A DNA stretch of 64,000 nucleotides, taken from positions 43,591 through 107,590 of the forward strand of contig CAJXLF010000011.1 of the NCBI GenBank assembly GCA_913055805.1, written 5' to 3'. The notes beneath the pieces were generated by a model. The model did not search any database, was not told where the DNA came from, and worked only from the letters and a program-made list of their open reading frames with translations. Shown in pieces: positions 35,117 through 43,906 of this stretch; positions within the stretch are counted from its first letter, which is position 1, and each line of letters begins with the position of its first letter. Source of the DNA: an uncultured Salinisphaerales bacterium. Its GTDB lineage: Bacteria > Pseudomonadota > Gammaproteobacteria > Nevskiales > CAJXLF01. The position numbers and the translations under genes are program-made.

Positions 35117-35381
35117 AGCTCTGCTTCTCCTCGGTGAAGGACCTCGGGATGCGGTAACTATGTGTTTCAACGTAACGCTGATAACTGCGATTGGCGGCAT
35201 CTGCTGACAGCGGACGCTCGGTTTCAGAAGCCGCACTGCCACTCCTTTGTAATTCGAGCCACTGTCGAGTCTCCTTGCCAACATCCAGGTGGCTGTCATC
35301 GTCAGCAGTCCATCCGGCGCCTGCGAGCAGCATGAGGCTTGCGCCAAGTAAGCTTGCCTGTGAAATCCGTTTCATCTTCAT
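35103..35381 (-). CDS. DUF3613-family small secreted protein of the tad cluster
   Basis: The 92-residue protein has a signal peptide of about 25 residues ending in A-G-W-T-A. It keeps the DUF3613 pattern: T-R-Q-W-L-E-L-Q-R-S-G-S-A-A, then a Pro-Leu-containing turn and S-Y-Q-R-Y-V-E-T-H. Proteins of this family are found next to tadD and tadG in several proteobacterial tad loci; their function is unknown. It sits 14 bp after tadD and overlaps tadG, so it is an internal operon gene. Confidence 0.78.
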   Translation of the reverse strand: MKMKRISQASLLGASLMLLAGAGWTADDDSHLDVGKETRQWLELQRSGSAASETERPLSADAANRSYQRYVETHSYRIPRSFTEEKQSFVQD

Positions 35382-35395
35382 CTCCTTGGTATCGA

Positions 35396-36118
35396 TCAGG
35401 CTGCCTGATCAGCTTTGGCCTGGGTGACAGCAGGCCTGCGTGGCTGGTTTGCGGGTCCGTCAGTCTTGATTTGCCACTCATGTGCCTGTTGGCGAATCCT
35501 TGTCACCAGTTCCTGAGACATGCCCGTTTTCTCAATCAGCCGACTGGCCGAACCCTCGTCCTTTTCGATCAACATGATCAACAAGGCATTGTTTCGATAG
35601 CGCGTGTCGCCAGGTGCGAGTTCATGGGCGGTAGTGAGATGCAGACGAGCCTGGGTGTATTCCCCGATACGCAGCAGTGCGTAGCCAAAGTCATTACGCA
35701 TTCCGGCATCCGTCGGCTTGCCGCGAGCAGCCTTGCCCAGATAGTCCAGCGAAAGACGTGGATCGTTGATTGCATGCATCAGTCCGATACCGTGCATCGC
35801 CTCGGCGTCATAAGGACCACCCATGAGTTTTACGTAATCGGCATGCGCTTCCTGGATACGGCCCAGCTTGAACAGGACTTCAGCATGCAGCAATAACAGC
35901 TGGTCAGCCTGCTGTGCGCGCTGCAATTCCTCGATGTGCGCCAATGCGGCGTGGTAATTCTCCTGGCGAATCATTTCGCGGATGAGGTCGGTGTGTACCG
36001 CCCGCATTTGTTCGACGCGTTCAGGCTCGTCTTCGATTACCTGCAGCGGTGATTTGTTCTGTGTGGCACAGCCTTGTGCCAGCAACAGCAGTAATGCGAA
36101 TGGGATATAAAACTTCAT
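35396..36118 (-). CDS. tadD: TPR lipoprotein TadD
   Basis: The 240-residue precursor has a lipobox L-A-Q-G-C (Cys about 17). Successive tetratricopeptide-like repeats follow, such as Y-H-A-A-L-A-H-I-E-E-L, A-D-Y-V-K-L-M-G-G-P-Y-D-A-E-A-M-H-G-I-G and N-D-F-G-Y-A-L-L-R-I-G-E-Y-T-Q-A. TadD is a periplasmic/outer-membrane lipoprotein that acts like a pilotin for the Tad secretin. The start at 36118 was chosen for the signal peptide; its ATG overlaps the stop of tadC by 4 bases. Confidence 0.88.
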   Translation of the reverse strand: MKFYIPFALLLLLAQGCATQNKSPLQVIEDEPERVEQMRAVHTDLIREMIRQENYHAALAHIEELQRAQQADQLLLLHAEVLFKLGRIQEAHADYVKLMGGPYDAEAMHGIGLMHAINDPRLSLDYLGKAARGKPTDAGMRNDFGYALLRIGEYTQARLHLTTAHELAPGDTRYRNNALLIMLIEKDEGSASRLIEKTGMSQELVTRIRQQAHEWQIKTDGPANQPRRPAVTQAKADQAA

Positions 36119-37035
36119 GATGATGCACTCCCCAAGGCGAACACGATCGCTGTAAAGGCAGGACCGGCAACACATAACAACAGGGCCGGGAAGAAAAACG
36201 CGACCATGACAACTGTCATGCGGCCGGCCATGTGATTCACCCGTTCACGCAGGGTGAGCACACGGCGTTCTTCAATCAGGGCCAGGACCGAAAGCAGGGA
36301 TTCACGGATTTCACCACCGTAGCGCTCAATCTGGCGCAGCAGGCCCAGCACATTCGACAGCTCGGCCACGTCCAGGTCACATTCAATGTCACCCAGGACC
36401 TGGACCAGGTCTGCACCGGCATCGAGTTGGCGAAGTGCCGAGCGGAATTCGATGTTCAGTTCCGGCAGTACGTGCTCACCGTCGCGCACCAGACTGTTCA
36501 AGGCCTGGCGTGTAGACAGGCCCGAGTCGTAGAGCATGACGAGCATATGTATGAATATGGGCACTTCCGAACGCACGCGTGCCTGACGTTTGCGCGCCAC
36601 TGAACGTAGAAAGTAACGGGGAGCGAGAATGCCGATAGCGCCCGCACCCACGCAGTAAACCAGAGTTTCTACCAGTGTGGACGTGGCAATACTGGCCACG
36701 ACGACCAGAGCCACAGCCAGCAATGGCACGGCCACCTGCAGAATGTAGAACAGTGAGCGCACATGCGCCTCACGCCAGCCTGCGCGCGTCAGCAACAGGG
36801 AGGTGCTTACATCATCATCCTGCAGCCAGCGCTCCATACCCCGGCCGGTACTTGACAGCAGCGACACCAGTGGATTGCTGTTGTCTGTCTCGAAATCAGG
36901 GACTTCCCCGGCTGTGGATAGCCGCGAAGTTACATGATCCGCGGGCCGCCTGCGGTAGATATACAACAGCGCCATGCCGATACTCAGCACCAGCAGGCTG
37001 ACAGCCAGGGCAAATAGTAATGCTGTGATATTCAT
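36115..37035 (-). CDS. tadC: Flp pilus inner-membrane platform protein TadC
   Basis: The 306-residue protein of the GspF/T2SF superfamily has one hydrophobic segment at the N-terminus and three more at about 110-150 and 270-303. The cytoplasmic T2SF domain carries S-T-R-Q-A-L-N-S-L-V and E-L-S-N-V-L-G-L-L-R-Q-I-E-R-Y-G-G. TadC works with TadB as the platform for pilin polymerisation. The start at 37035 overlaps the tadB stop by 4 bases; the longer frame upstream is inside tadB. Confidence 0.92.
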   Translation of the reverse strand: MNITALLFALAVSLLVLSIGMALLYIYRRRPADHVTSRLSTAGEVPDFETDNSNPLVSLLSSTGRGMERWLQDDDVSTSLLLTRAGWREAHVRSLFYILQVAVPLLAVALVVVASIATSTLVETLVYCVGAGAIGILAPRYFLRSVARKRQARVRSEVPIFIHMLVMLYDSGLSTRQALNSLVRDGEHVLPELNIEFRSALRQLDAGADLVQVLGDIECDLDVAELSNVLGLLRQIERYGGEIRESLLSVLALIEERRVLTLRERVNHMAGRMTVVMVAFFFPALLLCVAGPAFTAIVFALGSASS

Positions 37036-37961
37036 GCGCCCTCCTGTGCGGTATTGCGCATCATCCGCCAGATGACGAAGGCGCCTGCAAGCTGGAGAAC
37101 AAATCCGAAGATAAGCACGCCTCGACCGACGGAGGTGCTCCACATGGTTGTGTAGTAGTCCGGGTTGCGCAGCAGAATGAAAGTGGTAATGCCAACAGGA
37201 ATGGCCACCAGCACCCATGCTGACATGCGTGTTTCGGCCGTCAGGGCACGAAGCTCCTGAGCAGATGTTTCGCGGCTGCGGGCAAGATGAATAAGACTTT
37301 TCACCATCTTGCGGATGCTGCCACCATAACGACGGTGCACCTGGGTCGCCATTGCCAGAGCATGCAGGTCTGCCAGCTCATGTAAGACCGCGATACGTGA
37401 AATCGCTTCTTCCAGAGGCGCACCCAGTCGTACCTGGCGAGCTACGCCCAGAAACAAACTGCGAATCGGCTCCGGACTTTCGCGCGTAGCAATGGCGAAC
37501 GACTCCTCAATGGTATTACCCGCGATCAGCGGTCTCAGCAGCCGGTCGAGAAAGTCAGGGAGCTGCAGCATGAGTTGCTTATGGCGCCGTGCGGCGCGTT
37601 GCATCAGGAATATCTGCGCAATCAGCAGCAGGCTTATTACGGTCAGACTTGCCAGAACCGGGCCGAAAGCCAGGAAGAGCAGCGAAGCGAAAACAGCCAG
37701 TGATCCCGAGCTGATGAGAATGCCACTTTCATTGGGTTCATAACCGGCCTGGACAAGACGGCGAGCAATCCAGCGTACAACCGGATTATTACTTTCACTA
37801 CCCGCACCCTGCCGGGAAACTTCTTCAACATCCTGCAGCTTCAGTCGACTGAATACAGCATCTTCTTTCTGGCGATTCTGCCCCTTCAGGAACAGGCCTA
37901 TGGCGAGAATGACCATGAAGACAGCCACCAGACAAAGCGCAAACCATATGACGAACATCAT
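37032..37961 (-). CDS. tadB: Flp pilus inner-membrane platform protein TadB
   Basis: This 309-residue GspF/T2SF-domain protein has an N-terminal membrane segment (about 3-25), two in the middle (about 85-130) and two at the C-terminus. The T2SF domain includes L-P-D-F-L-D-R-L-L-R-P-L-I-A-G-N-T-I-E-E-S and H-R-R-Y-G-G-S-I. TadB pairs with TadC around the TadA ATPase. Its start overlaps the tadA stop, and its stop overlaps the tadC start, each by 4 bases (ATGA), so translation is coupled along tadA-B-C-D. Confidence 0.93.
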   Translation of the reverse strand: MMFVIWFALCLVAVFMVILAIGLFLKGQNRQKEDAVFSRLKLQDVEEVSRQGAGSESNNPVVRWIARRLVQAGYEPNESGILISSGSLAVFASLLFLAFGPVLASLTVISLLLIAQIFLMQRAARRHKQLMLQLPDFLDRLLRPLIAGNTIEESFAIATRESPEPIRSLFLGVARQVRLGAPLEEAISRIAVLHELADLHALAMATQVHRRYGGSIRKMVKSLIHLARSRETSAQELRALTAETRMSAWVLVAIPVGITTFILLRNPDYYTTMWSTSVGRGVLIFGFVLQLAGAFVIWRMMRNTAQEGA

Positions 37962-39181
37962 GCGGCCACCTCTTCTTTAACTGCATGGTGTTTGTCGCTT
38001 GTCTCGTCGTAGCGATAAACGTCCCGTAGACTCAGATGCCCGTCTTTCACGCCTTCCACGGCGGTGATGGACATGACGCGTCGGCGACCATCTCCCAGAC
38101 GCGCTACATGCACCATCAGGTCCAGAGCACTGGCGATCTGCTGGGTCAGCATTTGCTCGCTGCCGGAAAATCCAGCAAAACCGGCCAGTAGTTGCAGTCG
38201 ATGAACTGCATCATGGGGATTATTCGCATGCAGGGTCGTCATGGAGCCGTCGTGACCAGTGTTCATGGCCTGCATCATGTCCAGCACCTCGTCACCACGG
38301 ATCTCACCGACGATGATGCGGTCCGGGCGCATACGCAGCGCGTTTCTCACCAGATCCCGGGCAGTAACCTGATTGGTCCCCTCCAGATTCGGCGGACGCG
38401 TTTCCAGACGGACTACATGGCTGTTTTCCAGCCTCAGTTCGGCTGCGTCCTCAATGGTAATCACGCGCTCATGTGAGGGGATCCACTGGCTGATCAGGTT
38501 CAGCATGGTGGTTTTACCCGAACCGGTACCGCCCAGCACCAGGACATTGGCGCGTTTCAGCACGGCCTGTTGCAGGTATTCCAGCATGGCGTGATTAACA
38601 CTGCCAAGACGCTCCAGCTCGTCGGCCTGCAAGGCCTCTTTACGGAATTTCCGAATCGACAGACACGGGCCATTCAGCGCCAGTGGCGGAATAATGGCAT
38701 TGACGCGGGAGCCATCGGGCAAGCGGGCATCGACCATGGGACTGGATTCGTCTACACGACGGCCCAGCGGCGCCAGGATACGTTGGATAACCCGGATTAC
38801 GTGAGCATCATCGACGAATCTGAAAGGCGCAGTCTGCAACTTGCCCTGTCTTTCAACAAAAACGTTTTCCGCACCGTTGACAATAATGTCATCAACTTCC
38901 GGGTCATCAACCAGCGCCTGAATCGGGCCATAACCCACCAGTTCGTCAAGGGCATCTTCAGCCAGTGATTCAATCTCATTGCGATTCACAGCCAGCTTCT
39001 GATCAAAGACAAAGCGTTTGACTTCGTCTTCCACAAGCCTGGCAAGACGGCTTCGACTCCAGTCTTCAACACCAAGATTACGGTCGTCGATCACCTTGAG
39101 CAGATGTCGATGCACCATCAGCTTCCAGGCCTGATATTGCTCAGACATGCGCATTTTCTGTACGGCCAGTTCAGGACTCAT
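37958..39181 (-). CDS. tadA: Flp pilus assembly ATPase TadA (CpaF)
   Basis: The 407-residue secretion ATPase powers pilus assembly in the cytoplasm. The N-terminal domain with [20 protein letters not shown] is typical of CpaF. Walker A is G-G-T-G-S-G-K-T-T (217-225). The Asp box is [10 protein letters not shown], Walker B is [14 protein letters not shown], and the His box is M-T-T-L-H-A-N-N. All catalytic motifs look intact. Confidence 0.96.
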   Translation of the reverse strand: MSPELAVQKMRMSEQYQAWKLMVHRHLLKVIDDRNLGVEDWSRSRLARLVEDEVKRFVFDQKLAVNRNEIESLAEDALDELVGYGPIQALVDDPEVDDIIVNGAENVFVERQGKLQTAPFRFVDDAHVIRVIQRILAPLGRRVDESSPMVDARLPDGSRVNAIIPPLALNGPCLSIRKFRKEALQADELERLGSVNHAMLEYLQQAVLKRANVLVLGGTGSGKTTMLNLISQWIPSHERVITIEDAAELRLENSHVVRLETRPPNLEGTNQVTARDLVRNALRMRPDRIIVGEIRGDEVLDMMQAMNTGHDGSMTTLHANNPHDAVHRLQLLAGFAGFSGSEQMLTQQIASALDLMVHVARLGDGRRRVMSITAVEGVKDGHLSLRDVYRYDETSDKHHAVKEEVAA

Positions 39182-39215
39182 CGTTATTCCTTCCCAGTCT
39201 TCACTTCCCTGTGCA

Positions 39216-40376
39216 CTAGCTCAGGAGCTTTTCCAGAAAGCCGCGCTTCTCGATGGCGCTGCTCGCCCTGCCAAGCAACACTTCCACCAGCTGACGCAGC
39301 CCGCGCAGGTAATCGTCACCCGGCGCGGTCTCAAATAAACTTTCTCCGGCATTCATGGCCTTGATTCGGCTGGCCGGGTCCCCCGCCAGCACACTGTGTA
39401 GCGGTAATTGCAGCAATCCGGCCAGCTTGTCCGGCTCAAGACCAATCTTCTTCTGATATCGGTCAACCACCAGCCCGGCGTGGTCCAGGTTAATGCCGGC
39501 GCTGCGCATGGCGCGCAGCATCTGCTGGTTATGCCGGCTGGACAGAATTGACTGATCACAGATCACCAGACTGTGGTGTGCGTAATCTGCCAGAGCATGC
39601 AACGGGGCCTCGCCCAGACTACGGTCAGCGCAGATAACAATCTGGCTGAACAACGTAGAGGCAACATCCAGAAAGCCGCGCAGTGCATTGGCATCGACTT
39701 CCGGTGCACCGTCCAGTGTTTCCGGCAAACTCAATACATACGGTCCCTTGCTGTGATGGCCGAATGCGGTATCTACCAGTGTGGTGTCACAGCGGTAGGC
39801 ATCGGCAATTGCATCCAGTGCGCTGTAGCCGGTTTGAATGTTCATGAAAACAGCAGCTGCACCGGGGGGCGCACCCAGATCCAGCAACAAGGCTGCCTCA
39901 TTCTTGCGCTGGGTTTCCGCCATGGCCAGTACCAGATGCTGCCCCAGGAAGGCCATACCGCTGTCCGCGTGTCCGGACAGAATGGCTACAACGTTAGAGT
40001 TCTGGACCTTGCGCTCGCCGCCGTGCTGAACTGCTTTGGCAAGCAATTCCTGTATGCGGTCATCGTCCTGCCCCATCAGCAGAAAATCCTGTGCGCCTGA
40101 GCGCATGGCGGTCAGGATTGTCGAAGAATCTGCCTGTCCGGCCACAGCTACCAGTGTTATGTTGCCGTGTGCGGCTTTCAATTCACGAATCAGCTGCAAA
40201 CGCTCTTCTCGCTGCAAGCCTTCTACCTGTACGAAAACAAGCTGGGCTTCACCGTCTTTAAGCTGCTGGCGTAGCGCTTCTGCGGAGGCGACCTCCTGCA
40301 GAGCATCTTCACCCAGGCAGTTTTCCAGCCAGCGGTAGATGGCAGATTCGGTGAGTGCAAACGCGCGCAGTCTCAT
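39216..40376 (-). CDS. tadZ: TadZ/CpaE-like protein with degenerate P-loop
   Basis: The 386-residue protein has an atypical receiver-like N-terminal domain (about 1-120) and a ParA/MinD-like C-terminal domain (about 125-365). TadZ/CpaE localises the Tad machine to a cell pole. The deviant Walker A lysines are lost. Where K-G-G-V-G-T-T is expected, the sequence reads S-G-H-A-D-S-G-M (134-141), so ATP hydrolysis is unlikely. The Walker A' region L-L-L-D-L-G-A-P (163-170) survives. Loss of ATPase residues is known in some TadZ proteins. It sits between cpaC (8-bp gap) and tadA (34-bp gap). Confidence 0.88.
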   Translation of the reverse strand: MRLRAFALTESAIYRWLENCLGEDALQEVASAEALRQQLKDGEAQLVFVQVEGLQREERLQLIRELKAAHGNITLVAVAGQADSSTILTAMRSGAQDFLLMGQDDDRIQELLAKAVQHGGERKVQNSNVVAILSGHADSGMAFLGQHLVLAMAETQRKNEAALLLDLGAPPGAAAVFMNIQTGYSALDAIADAYRCDTTLVDTAFGHHSKGPYVLSLPETLDGAPEVDANALRGFLDVASTLFSQIVICADRSLGEAPLHALADYAHHSLVICDQSILSSRHNQQMLRAMRSAGINLDHAGLVVDRYQKKIGLEPDKLAGLLQLPLHSVLAGDPASRIKAMNAGESLFETAPGDDYLRGLRQLVEVLLGRASSAIEKRGFLEKLLS

Positions 40377-40384
40377 GATCAGTC

Positions 40385-41620
40385 TCAGTTTCCGATGCCC
40401 ATGCTGAAGCCGGTGGCTTCAGGATCGAAATCCCCACGCTCATTCAGAATCACATGGGCATTACCGGGGTTGTAATTGTCATACCGGGCACCTGGCATGG
40501 CCGGCAGCTCTGCACCACGACGTAGCGGATCGACCAGATGTGGCGTGACCACCATGACCAGTTCTTTCTCTTCACGGTCGAACTGCGTCGAGCGGAAGAA
40601 TGCGCCGAGGATCGGGATATCGCCCAACAGTGGCACCTTGTCGACGTTGCCGATCGTGTTCTGGCTTACAAGTCCACTGATCAGGAAGCTTTCGCCATTG
40701 CCCAGTTCAACGGTTGTTTCAGTGCGCCGCACGGTTAATGCAGGTACCTGGACGCCACCGCTGACCACAGCAGCGGTGAAGTCCAGTTCACTGACTTCGG
40801 GCGCCACGCGCAGTACGATGCGTTCATTGTCCAGTACCGTGGGCGTGAGATTCAGGCGCACACCAAATTCCTTGAATTCAATCGTCACGGTGTTGTTACC
40901 GCCGCTGCCACTCTGCTGAACCGGAATGGGGAATTCGCCGCCGGCCAGGAAGCTGGCCGTCTGGCCGCTCATGGCCACCAGGCTGGGTTCAGCCAGCACA
41001 CGCACCAGTCCGCGCTGTTCAAGCACACTCAGCACGCCTGCCGTATTACGATTGCCGTTGCCGAACACCAGATTGAAGGCATTACTCAGTGGTACGAAAC
41101 CATTGGCGCCCAGCACGTTGATACCACCGCCACCACTCTCGATGCCGCCAAGACTGCCGGGCGTCAGCGACGTAATGGTTTCCGAAGCCTGATTCTTCAG
41201 ATAGTTGAAGCCAAACTGGCGCAGCGTCTTGCGTGACATTTCGGCTACCTTGATATCCGTCTGCACCTGCGTTTTGACTGAAGCAGGATTTGTGACTGCA
41301 GCCGGCGCCCCATGGTCGGCAACTACGAGATCATAGGTTTTCAGGGTTTTCCGGCTGCCCGTCCATACGGACAGTGTCGTACGGCCCGCAGCCTTGGCGC
41401 TGAGCATGATCTGGTAGCGGTCCAGCATGCTGACATCAGCTACTTTGGGATCGCCTACAGCGACTCTGGCGACGCCGGCTTCCTCACGCATCACCTGCTG
41501 TGAGCCGGTTTCAAGTTGCAGGATCTCAGCTGCTTGCGCCGTCAGGATCAGCGTAGAAAAACATACCAGCAGTCCGTAGCCAACACGCTTGAATGGCTTG
41601 CTTAAATTAGTCGACTTCAT
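40385..41620 (-). CDS. cpaC: Flp pilus secretin CpaC/RcpA
   Basis: The 411-residue precursor has a signal peptide of about 30 residues. The pilus-specific N-domain (S-Q-Q-V-M-R-E-E-A-G-V-A-R-V-A-V-G-D-P) and a BON-like part follow. The secretin domain from about 170 has V-R-V-L-A-E-P-S-L-V-A-M-S-G, the aromatic/glycine gate region and V-P-L-L-G-D-I-P-I-L-G-A-F-F-R-S, the secretin signature. It forms the outer-membrane pore for the Flp pilus. Two bases separate it from cpaB. Repeated G-G-G and G-S-G-G-N-N loops precede the barrel. Confidence 0.94.
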   Translation of the reverse strand: MKSTNLSKPFKRVGYGLLVCFSTLILTAQAAEILQLETGSQQVMREEAGVARVAVGDPKVADVSMLDRYQIMLSAKAAGRTTLSVWTGSRKTLKTYDLVVADHGAPAAVTNPASVKTQVQTDIKVAEMSRKTLRQFGFNYLKNQASETITSLTPGSLGGIESGGGGINVLGANGFVPLSNAFNLVFGNGNRNTAGVLSVLEQRGLVRVLAEPSLVAMSGQTASFLAGGEFPIPVQQSGSGGNNTVTIEFKEFGVRLNLTPTVLDNERIVLRVAPEVSELDFTAAVVSGGVQVPALTVRRTETTVELGNGESFLISGLVSQNTIGNVDKVPLLGDIPILGAFFRSTQFDREEKELVMVVTPHLVDPLRRGAELPAMPGARYDNYNPGNAHVILNERGDFDPEATGFSMGIGN

Positions 41621-41622
41621 GA

Positions 41623-42543
41623 TTAGCGCCTCACAGTCTCAACGTCACTGCCGCGGTAGACCACAATGGGTGGCGGCACGTAACCTGCTTTTGAACGTTT
41701 CTTCTTGATTTCGCCGAGTTCACGCAAGGTGATTGGCTTGACGGCGTCTTCTTCGTTCTCTTCCTTGTCCTTGCTCTCGCCACCGTCCGTGGAAACAACC
41801 TGGGTGGCATCCATCGCATCTGCGGCATTTTCTTCGTCAATCTGACCATGCAGAGCCAGGCGTATCTCACCGATACTGGCGCCGAGCATGACCTTCACAG
41901 TGTCTTTCTCGGGTACGGCAAGTACCACGGTACGTTGACGGCGTTGACGCTGGCCCTGTTCCTTTTCCTCATCCTTGTCGCCTTCGGTTTCAGGCAACAG
42001 GCGTTCTTCGTAAGCCAGCACCATGGCTTCTCCGAGCAGCAGGCGAGCCTGGCTGTCGTCGACTTCCTTGCCTTTGGACTGGATATACAACAAGGCATCG
42101 ACGACATCGCCGGGCTGAACGAATCCGCCGACTGCGATGACATCATCTATTTGCAGGGACATGGCTCGATGCCCTTCAGGAATGGACTTGCTCAGCACAT
42201 TGGATTGCTTGAAAACGCGCTCGGTAAGCGTCGTGCCCACATCCAGGTCCACCAGCGGAGTCTTGCCGATTACTTCGTCTTTGGAAGTGAAGTAATTGGG
42301 TGGTAATACGCTGACGGGAACCAGTTCCACATCGTCCTTTTCTATAGCCTGATGCGCCAGTACGGGTTTGATCAGAACAGCAGCCATGGTATAGGCGAGT
42401 TCTTTTTGCTCCCGTGTTTCCTGTACTTCAGGTTGTGACGGCGCGGCGGTGAGCCGCTGGCTCATCTTGTAGGCTACGAAGCCCAGCCCTAACGCCAGCA
42501 CCAGAGTAACGAGTGCCATCAATTTGAGGGCATTGCTGCTCAT
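41623..42543 (-). CDS. cpaB: Flp pilus assembly protein CpaB/RcpC
   Basis: The 306-residue protein has one N-terminal hydrophobic segment (about 7-26). An SAF/AFP-III domain (about 55-120) follows with L-V-D-L-D-V-G-T-T-L-T-E-R-V-F and the R-A-M-S-L-Q-I-D-D-V-I-A-V-G-G-F-V-Q-P-G-D-V-V-D region of RcpC. CpaB is periplasmic and may contact peptidoglycan and the secretin. It contains long acidic Glu/Asp/Lys stretches (about 185-205 and 255-275). It lies 19 bp after tadE and ahead of the secretin. Confidence 0.92.
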   Translation of the reverse strand: MSSNALKLMALVTLVLALGLGFVAYKMSQRLTAAPSQPEVQETREQKELAYTMAAVLIKPVLAHQAIEKDDVELVPVSVLPPNYFTSKDEVIGKTPLVDLDVGTTLTERVFKQSNVLSKSIPEGHRAMSLQIDDVIAVGGFVQPGDVVDALLYIQSKGKEVDDSQARLLLGEAMVLAYEERLLPETEGDKDEEKEQGQRQRRQRTVVLAVPEKDTVKVMLGASIGEIRLALHGQIDEENAADAMDATQVVSTDGGESKDKEENEEDAVKPITLRELGEIKKKRSKAGYVPPPIVVYRGSDVETVRR

Positions 42544-42562
42544 TGCGTGACTCCTTTGTTAT

Positions 42563-43006
42563 TCATATCCCGGCCACTGCGCTGGCCGTGAGTGTTGCCG
42601 GCATGGGGGGCACGTCGCCCACCAGTGGCAATGACAACACCGGGAATAAACCTGCGAAATCAAATGTCAGCTGTACCTGAACCGTGCCATTCACGGTATC
42701 CGGCGTAACCGTAACCTTTTCGGCGCTCTCTCCGAGGACACGGTTTTGCTGGTCCAGAGGGAGATAACCAAGTACCTGGGTTGCGGTCGACTTGGCAACG
42801 CTGACCAGGGCGGCTTCGTAATCGGCCTGTACCGGACTGACCTTTACTGTGGCTTCGGCAGATGCCTGGGCTGCAAAGGTCATGCTTTCCTGCAGGATGA
42901 AGATGTAGGCGTAAACCACCATGCTATACATCATCATCAGGAAAACCGGCAGGATCAGGGCGAATTCAACCGCTGCCGCCCCGGCTATACGTCGGCGAAC
43001 TGACAT
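42563..43006 (-). CDS. tadE: TadE-like pseudopilin
   Basis: The 147-residue protein has a basic leader M-S-V-R-R-R-I-A-G and the prepilin-like motif A-A-A-V-E-F-A-L-I-L-P-V-F, followed by a hydrophobic helix. This is the TadE pattern, where Glu at +5 follows the cleavage site. TadE is processed by the same peptidase as Flp and is needed for pilus assembly. The mature region is short and strand-rich. It lies 22 bp after flp. Confidence 0.88.
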   Translation of the reverse strand: MSVRRRIAGAAAVEFALILPVFLMMMYSMVVYAYIFILQESMTFAAQASAEATVKVSPVQADYEAALVSVAKSTATQVLGYLPLDQQNRVLGESAEKVTVTPDTVNGTVQVQLTFDFAGLFPVLSLPLVGDVPPMPATLTASAVAGI

Positions 43007-43028
43007 TTGAATGTTCGGTTGTTGCTAA

Positions 43029-43217
43029 TTAGCTGGTCGGCAACTGGCCGGCAACATAGTTGAAGAATGCAATCAGCTGATCATCCAACGTGGTGCCGGC
43101 AATAAAGACAGCAACCGCGATCAGGGCAATGATCAATGCATATTCAACGGCACTGGCGCCACGTTCCTTACGACCCTTGGCAACCTTACCGAGTTTGGTT
43201 TGTGTCAAAATAGACAT
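43029..43217 (-). CDS. flp: Flp-type IVb pilin
   Basis: The 62-residue major pilin has a basic 19-residue leader ending R-K-E-R-G. The Flp motif [15 protein letters not shown] follows, with cleavage expected after the glycine and the conserved Glu-Tyr at +5/+6. The short C-terminal part ends Y-V-A-G-Q-L-P-T-S. It heads the tad operon and has a near-perfect ribosome site (AGGAGG, 5 bases before ATG), in keeping with high expression. Confidence 0.95.
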   Translation of the reverse strand: MSILTQTKLGKVAKGRKERGASAVEYALIIALIAVAVFIAGTTLDDQLIAFFNYVAGQLPTS

Positions 43218-43222
43218 CTCTT

Positions 43223-43246
43223 CCTCCTAAAGCCCCCGTTGTGGGG
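43223..43246 (-). promoter_or_regulatory. Leader hairpin and strong ribosome site before flp
   Basis: On the minus strand the perfect arms CCCC and GGGG around a 5-base loop (43246-43234) lie just upstream of TTTAGGAGG (43231-43223), the ribosome site of flp. The hairpin could insulate or control flp translation. Further upstream TTACAG and TAATAC, 18 bp apart on the same strand, could be the promoter, but TTACAG is a weak match. Confidence 0.45.
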
Positions 43247-43396
43247 AAAATTGCTGAACACTCGGGAGGAAGATTACCCAGTCACCATGAGTGCCGGTAT
43301 CCTACAATAGCGCTTTGTATTATCAGGATTTTCCTACAAGCTGTAAGGGTCTGCGCATGCAAGGGGACGTTCCTGGAAGTCAATGGAGTAAGAATC

Positions 43397-43894
43397 GTGT
43401 CGACTGTTTTGCTTGAAACCAGCAAGGGAAATATCACTATCCGCCTGGATCAGGAGAATGCGCCGAAAACAACGGCGAATTTTCTGCAATACGTGGAAGA
43501 AAACTTTTTTGCGGGAACGCTTTTTCACCGCGTCATTCCCGGATTCATGATCCAGGGCGGCGGCATGACCAGCGGCATGGGCAGAAAAGACACGCATGCC
43601 CCGATTGAGAATGAAGCTGATAATGGTCTTAAGAACCGTCGTGGCACGATTTCCATGGCGCGCACCTCCGATCCCCACTCCGCCAGTTCCCAGTTCTTTA
43701 TCAACCTCAAGGACAATGATTTCCTTGACTACCGTGCCTCCACGCCCGATGGCTGGGGTTATTGCGTATTCGGCGAAGTCATCGAGGGCATGGACGTGGT
43801 GGACGTCATTGCCGGCGTTGAAACCGGACGCAGCGGCATGCACCAGGATGTTCCTGTTGAAGAAGTGCTGATCACCGGTGCCAGCCTCAGCTGA
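43397..43894 (+). CDS. ppiB: Cyclophilin-type peptidyl-prolyl cis-trans isomerase
   Basis: The 165-residue protein isomerises X-Pro bonds in the cytoplasm, with no signal peptide. Cyclophilin motifs include [15 protein letters not shown] (active-site Arg), [10 protein letters not shown] and [13 protein letters not shown] start at 43397 was chosen because GGAG lies 8 bases before it and the length then equals E. coli PpiB (164 aa). The open frame upstream is not homologous. It is followed 12 bp later by lpxH, as in many gammaproteobacteria. Confidence 0.95.
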   Translation: MSTVLLETSKGNITIRLDQENAPKTTANFLQYVEENFFAGTLFHRVIPGFMIQGGGMTSGMGRKDTHAPIENEADNGLKNRRGTISMARTSDPHSASSQFFINLKDNDFLDYRASTPDGWGYCVFGEVIEGMDVVDVIAGVETGRSGMHQDVPVEEVLITGASLS

Positions 43895-43906
43895 AGCCGG
43901 GCCGGC

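Noticed and set aside
43218..43396. Sigma54 (-24/-12) promoter before flp
   Set aside because: I looked for GG-N10-GC with TGGCAC/TTGC-like context on the flp strand and found none, so no link from the AAA+ protein to flp can be claimed.
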